A DNA stretch of 64,000 nucleotides from Teredinibacter haidensis (lineage in GTDB: Bacteria > Pseudomonadota > Gammaproteobacteria > Pseudomonadales > Cellvibrionaceae): positions 4,537,001-4,601,000 of the forward strand of contig NZ_CP060084.1 in assembly GCF_014211975.1 (NCBI RefSeq), in the 5' to 3' direction. The position numbers and the translations under genes are program-made. The first letter of the stretch is position 1. Each line of letters begins with the position of its first letter. The notes under the pieces are model-generated. The model saw only the letters and a list, made by a program, of their open reading frames with translations. It searched no databases and was not told where the DNA came from. Positions 62,383 through 64,000 of this stretch are shown here, in pieces.

Positions 62383-64000
62383 ATGCAGCAAGCACTCTCC
62401 AGCAAATTTCATAAACATTTTGTTCTCTTGGGTCTGCTTGCTCTGACTCTTCTCGCTGTTGTTGCCTTTTATCCGGGGGTTCAAGGCCCTTGGATGTTCG
62501 ATGATAAACACAATATTGTCCATTTGCAGAACCTGCAGCCTGAGGAAATAGCGGCAAAACCTATATGGGATGGGGCCAAGGTCAACGATCAGTGGGGGAA
62601 TCGAAGCGTTGCTCGTTTTACCTTTGCGTTGAATGTAGCCAGCTGTGGCCTGACTGCCAGCTGTTTTAAAGCTACTAATATTGCGTTGCATATCGCTACG
62701 GCCATTGCCATCTACATCTTGGTGGTGCAGTTGCTCAGTATTCCAATCCGTCAGCGAATAAAGTTATCGGCTTCACAGAAAAAAGTGGTGGCTTTGATTT
62801 GCGCTGCACTCTGGGCGTTGCACCCCATACAGGTGTCTACGGTACTTTACGCTGTCCAGCGAATGACAATATTGTCGGCATTATTTTCTGTGCTGGCGTT
62901 GAATATCTACTGCCACTGGCGCTACTGCGCTTCGCGTACGCATCTATGGCTTGCACTGGTTGCCCTGCTTTGGGCCGCTGCGTTTCAGAGTAAAGAAAAT
63001 GCGGCAATTTTACCGCTGTTGATTTTGGCTATCGAAGTCTTTTTACCTTCGAAAGAGAACAGTGAGAAATTTAACCGTGGACAATTTTGGCTGTTTGTCT
63101 TTGGTCTTGCCGTTTGCGCTATTGTCGGGTTCTATCTTATTTCTCGCTACGATTTCTTTACGCAGTATCCCAATCGTGATTTTTCGCCTTGGGAACGGTT
63201 GCTAACACAAGCACGCATATTAATGCATTACCTTTGGTGGGTTTTTGGACCAGCAGCAGAGCACTACACACTCTTCCACGATGATATCTCCGTTTCGCGT
63301 GCTATCTTACAGCCGGTCAGCACATTGCTCTCGATTTCTTTTCTACTGGTGATCAGTGTATCGGTAGTAATACTCAGAAAAATTATCCCCTTGATCGCCT
63401 TTGGCTGGTTCTGGTTTCTCATAGGGCACAGCATTGAATCCAGTTTTTTAAATCTGGAACTGGTCTTTGAGCACAGAAATTATCTTCCGCTTATTGGCTT
63501 GGTTATCGCCTTGTGTTACTACGGGTTTTATTCTTTACAGCAGAAGCCCCATTTGTTGGTCGTCAGTTTTGCCGCCGTGATACTCTATTGTATGTCCGTA
63601 AGTTATGAGAAATCCCATCAGTGGCGATCGGATGGATCGATGCTGGTCTACGAAGCGCGACATCATCCAAAATCGGTAAGGTTGAATTACAAAGTAGCTT
63701 TTCTCTGGTTTCAACTCGCTGAAACATCAGGCATAAGCGCCGAGAAAAAACAGCACTATTTAATGCTTGCTCGCAATTCGATGACACTAGCCTTCAATAA
63801 TAGCGAGCGCCATGTTCATGGACTGGTGGGGCTTATTTGGCTGCAGGGCCAGGGCTATGGTGATACTGAGGCTGATTTCTGGAGCCCCCTGTTTCAACGT
63901 CTTGAGCACCAGCCGCCAACAGCTGATATTGCCAACCTTTTGAAGTTGTTAGCGGCGTGTTATCGCAATCAACAGTGTGTGTTTGAAAAATCTGCACTAT
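62383..64000 (+). CDS. Multi-span membrane protein (PMT/TMTC-like), partial at window end
   Basis: At least 539 residues, open to the end of the window, so no stop codon is visible. Start ATG at 62383. The first helix is followed by the lumenal-type loop 'GPWMFDDKHNIVHLQNLQPEE', then about nine more helices with the motif 'LWALHPIQVSTVLYAVQRMTILSALF' and 'FQSKENAAILPLLI', and 'FEHRNYLPLIGLVIALCYY'. These features match the membrane part of bacterial TMTC/O-mannosyl-transferase-like proteins, which usually end in TPR repeats. The visible C-terminal part is helical and fits that. The acceptor is unknown. It is unlikely to belong to the galactan operon. Confidence 0.8.
   Translation, partial: MQQALSSKFHKHFVLLGLLALTLLAVVAFYPGVQGPWMFDDKHNIVHLQNLQPEEIAAKPIWDGAKVNDQWGNRSVARFTFALNVASCGLTASCFKATNIALHIATAIAIYILVVQLLSIPIRQRIKLSASQKKVVALICAALWALHPIQVSTVLYAVQRMTILSALFSVLALNIYCHWRYCASRTHLWLALVALLWAAAFQSKENAAILPLLILAIEVFLPSKENSEKFNRGQFWLFVFGLAVCAIVGFYLISRYDFFTQYPNRDFSPWERLLTQARILMHYLWWVFGPAAEHYTLFHDDISVSRAILQPVSTLLSISFLLVISVSVVILRKIIPLIAFGWFWFLIGHSIESSFLNLELVFEHRNYLPLIGLVIALCYYGFYSLQQKPHLLVVSFAAVILYCMSVSYEKSHQWRSDGSMLVYEARHHPKSVRLNYKVAFLWFQLAETSGISAEKKQHYLMLARNSMTLAFNNSERHVHGLVGLIWLQGQGYGDTEADFWSPLFQRLEHQPPTADIANLLKLLAACYRNQQCVFEKSAL

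Noticed and set aside
1..64000. tRNA, rRNA, CRISPR array, insertion sequence or prophage
   Set aside because: None was recognised in the intergenic regions on either strand; no transposase, integrase or repeat-spacer pattern was found.

Overview
The window looks like the chromosome of a polysaccharide-degrading gammaproteobacterium, most likely of the Cellvibrionaceae type (Cellvibrio, Saccharophagus or Teredinibacter relatives). This is inferred from the gene set: large TonB-dependent receptors, GH53, GH2, GH51 and GH43 enzymes, a poly-serine linker joined to a CBM10-like module, a pbpC plus alpha-2-macroglobulin pair, DUF3301 and DUF6316 proteins, and a second EF-G. No rRNA, tRNA, CRISPR, transposase or phage gene was seen.

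Layout. 1-4.9 kb: two paralogous periplasmic binding-type proteins around a TolB-like propeller and an LpxL-type acyltransferase, then a DUF523/DUF1722 protein. 5.0-11.7 kb: a likely phosphate-starvation module. It has a PstS-OmpA hybrid on the minus strand and, divergently, a beta-helix lipoprotein and a TonB-dependent receptor. Both sides carry PhoB-box-like repeats at exact 11-bp spacing. 11.7-12.4 kb: a non-coding stretch with a possible sRNA and a GC-rich block. 12.4-25.7 kb: mostly housekeeping and signalling genes (metallophosphoesterase, DUF2061, GH51 arabinofuranosidase, PilJ-type chemoreceptor, TatD, GNAT, TcdA, FMN glutamate-synthase-like protein, patatin, and a TPR lipoprotein with a DUF3857/transglutaminase protein). 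25.9-28.4 kb: tandem hemerythrin-GGDEF diguanylate cyclases. 28.4-35.8 kb: pbpC and a giant alpha-2-macroglobulin lipoprotein. 36-40 kb: a compact cluster of a gene split by one in-frame amber codon, a flavodoxin, an acetyltransferase and a GH43 enzyme. 40-44.7 kb: YgjV, a one-domain asparaginase-like protein, EF-G type 2, DUF6316 and DUF3301. 44.7-51.6 kb: a LytS/LytTR two-component system, a serine hydrolase, a DesK/DesR-like system and a TPR protein. A decayed tail of a DesR-like regulator lies just before LytS. 51.8-62.3 kb: a galactan-utilisation locus. 62.4 kb to the end: a membrane protein cut by the window edge.

How genes work together. In the galactan locus, a secreted GH53 endo-galactanase with CBM10 would cut beta-1,4-galactan. 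The TonB receptor would import the oligosaccharides, a lipoprotein GH53 and a lipoprotein GH2 beta-galactosidase would shorten them, a GPH/MFS permease would carry sugars inward, and a LacI-family protein would regulate. LacI-type operator-like sequences sit in the divergent GH53/receptor promoter region, and a second inverted repeat precedes the permease. GH51 and GH43 elsewhere in the window could remove arabinose side chains. The most distinctive prediction is that the 7.0-11.6 kb lipoprotein/receptor pair and the PstS-OmpA protein are co-regulated by phosphate starvation and handle phosphate or an organophosphate at the cell envelope.
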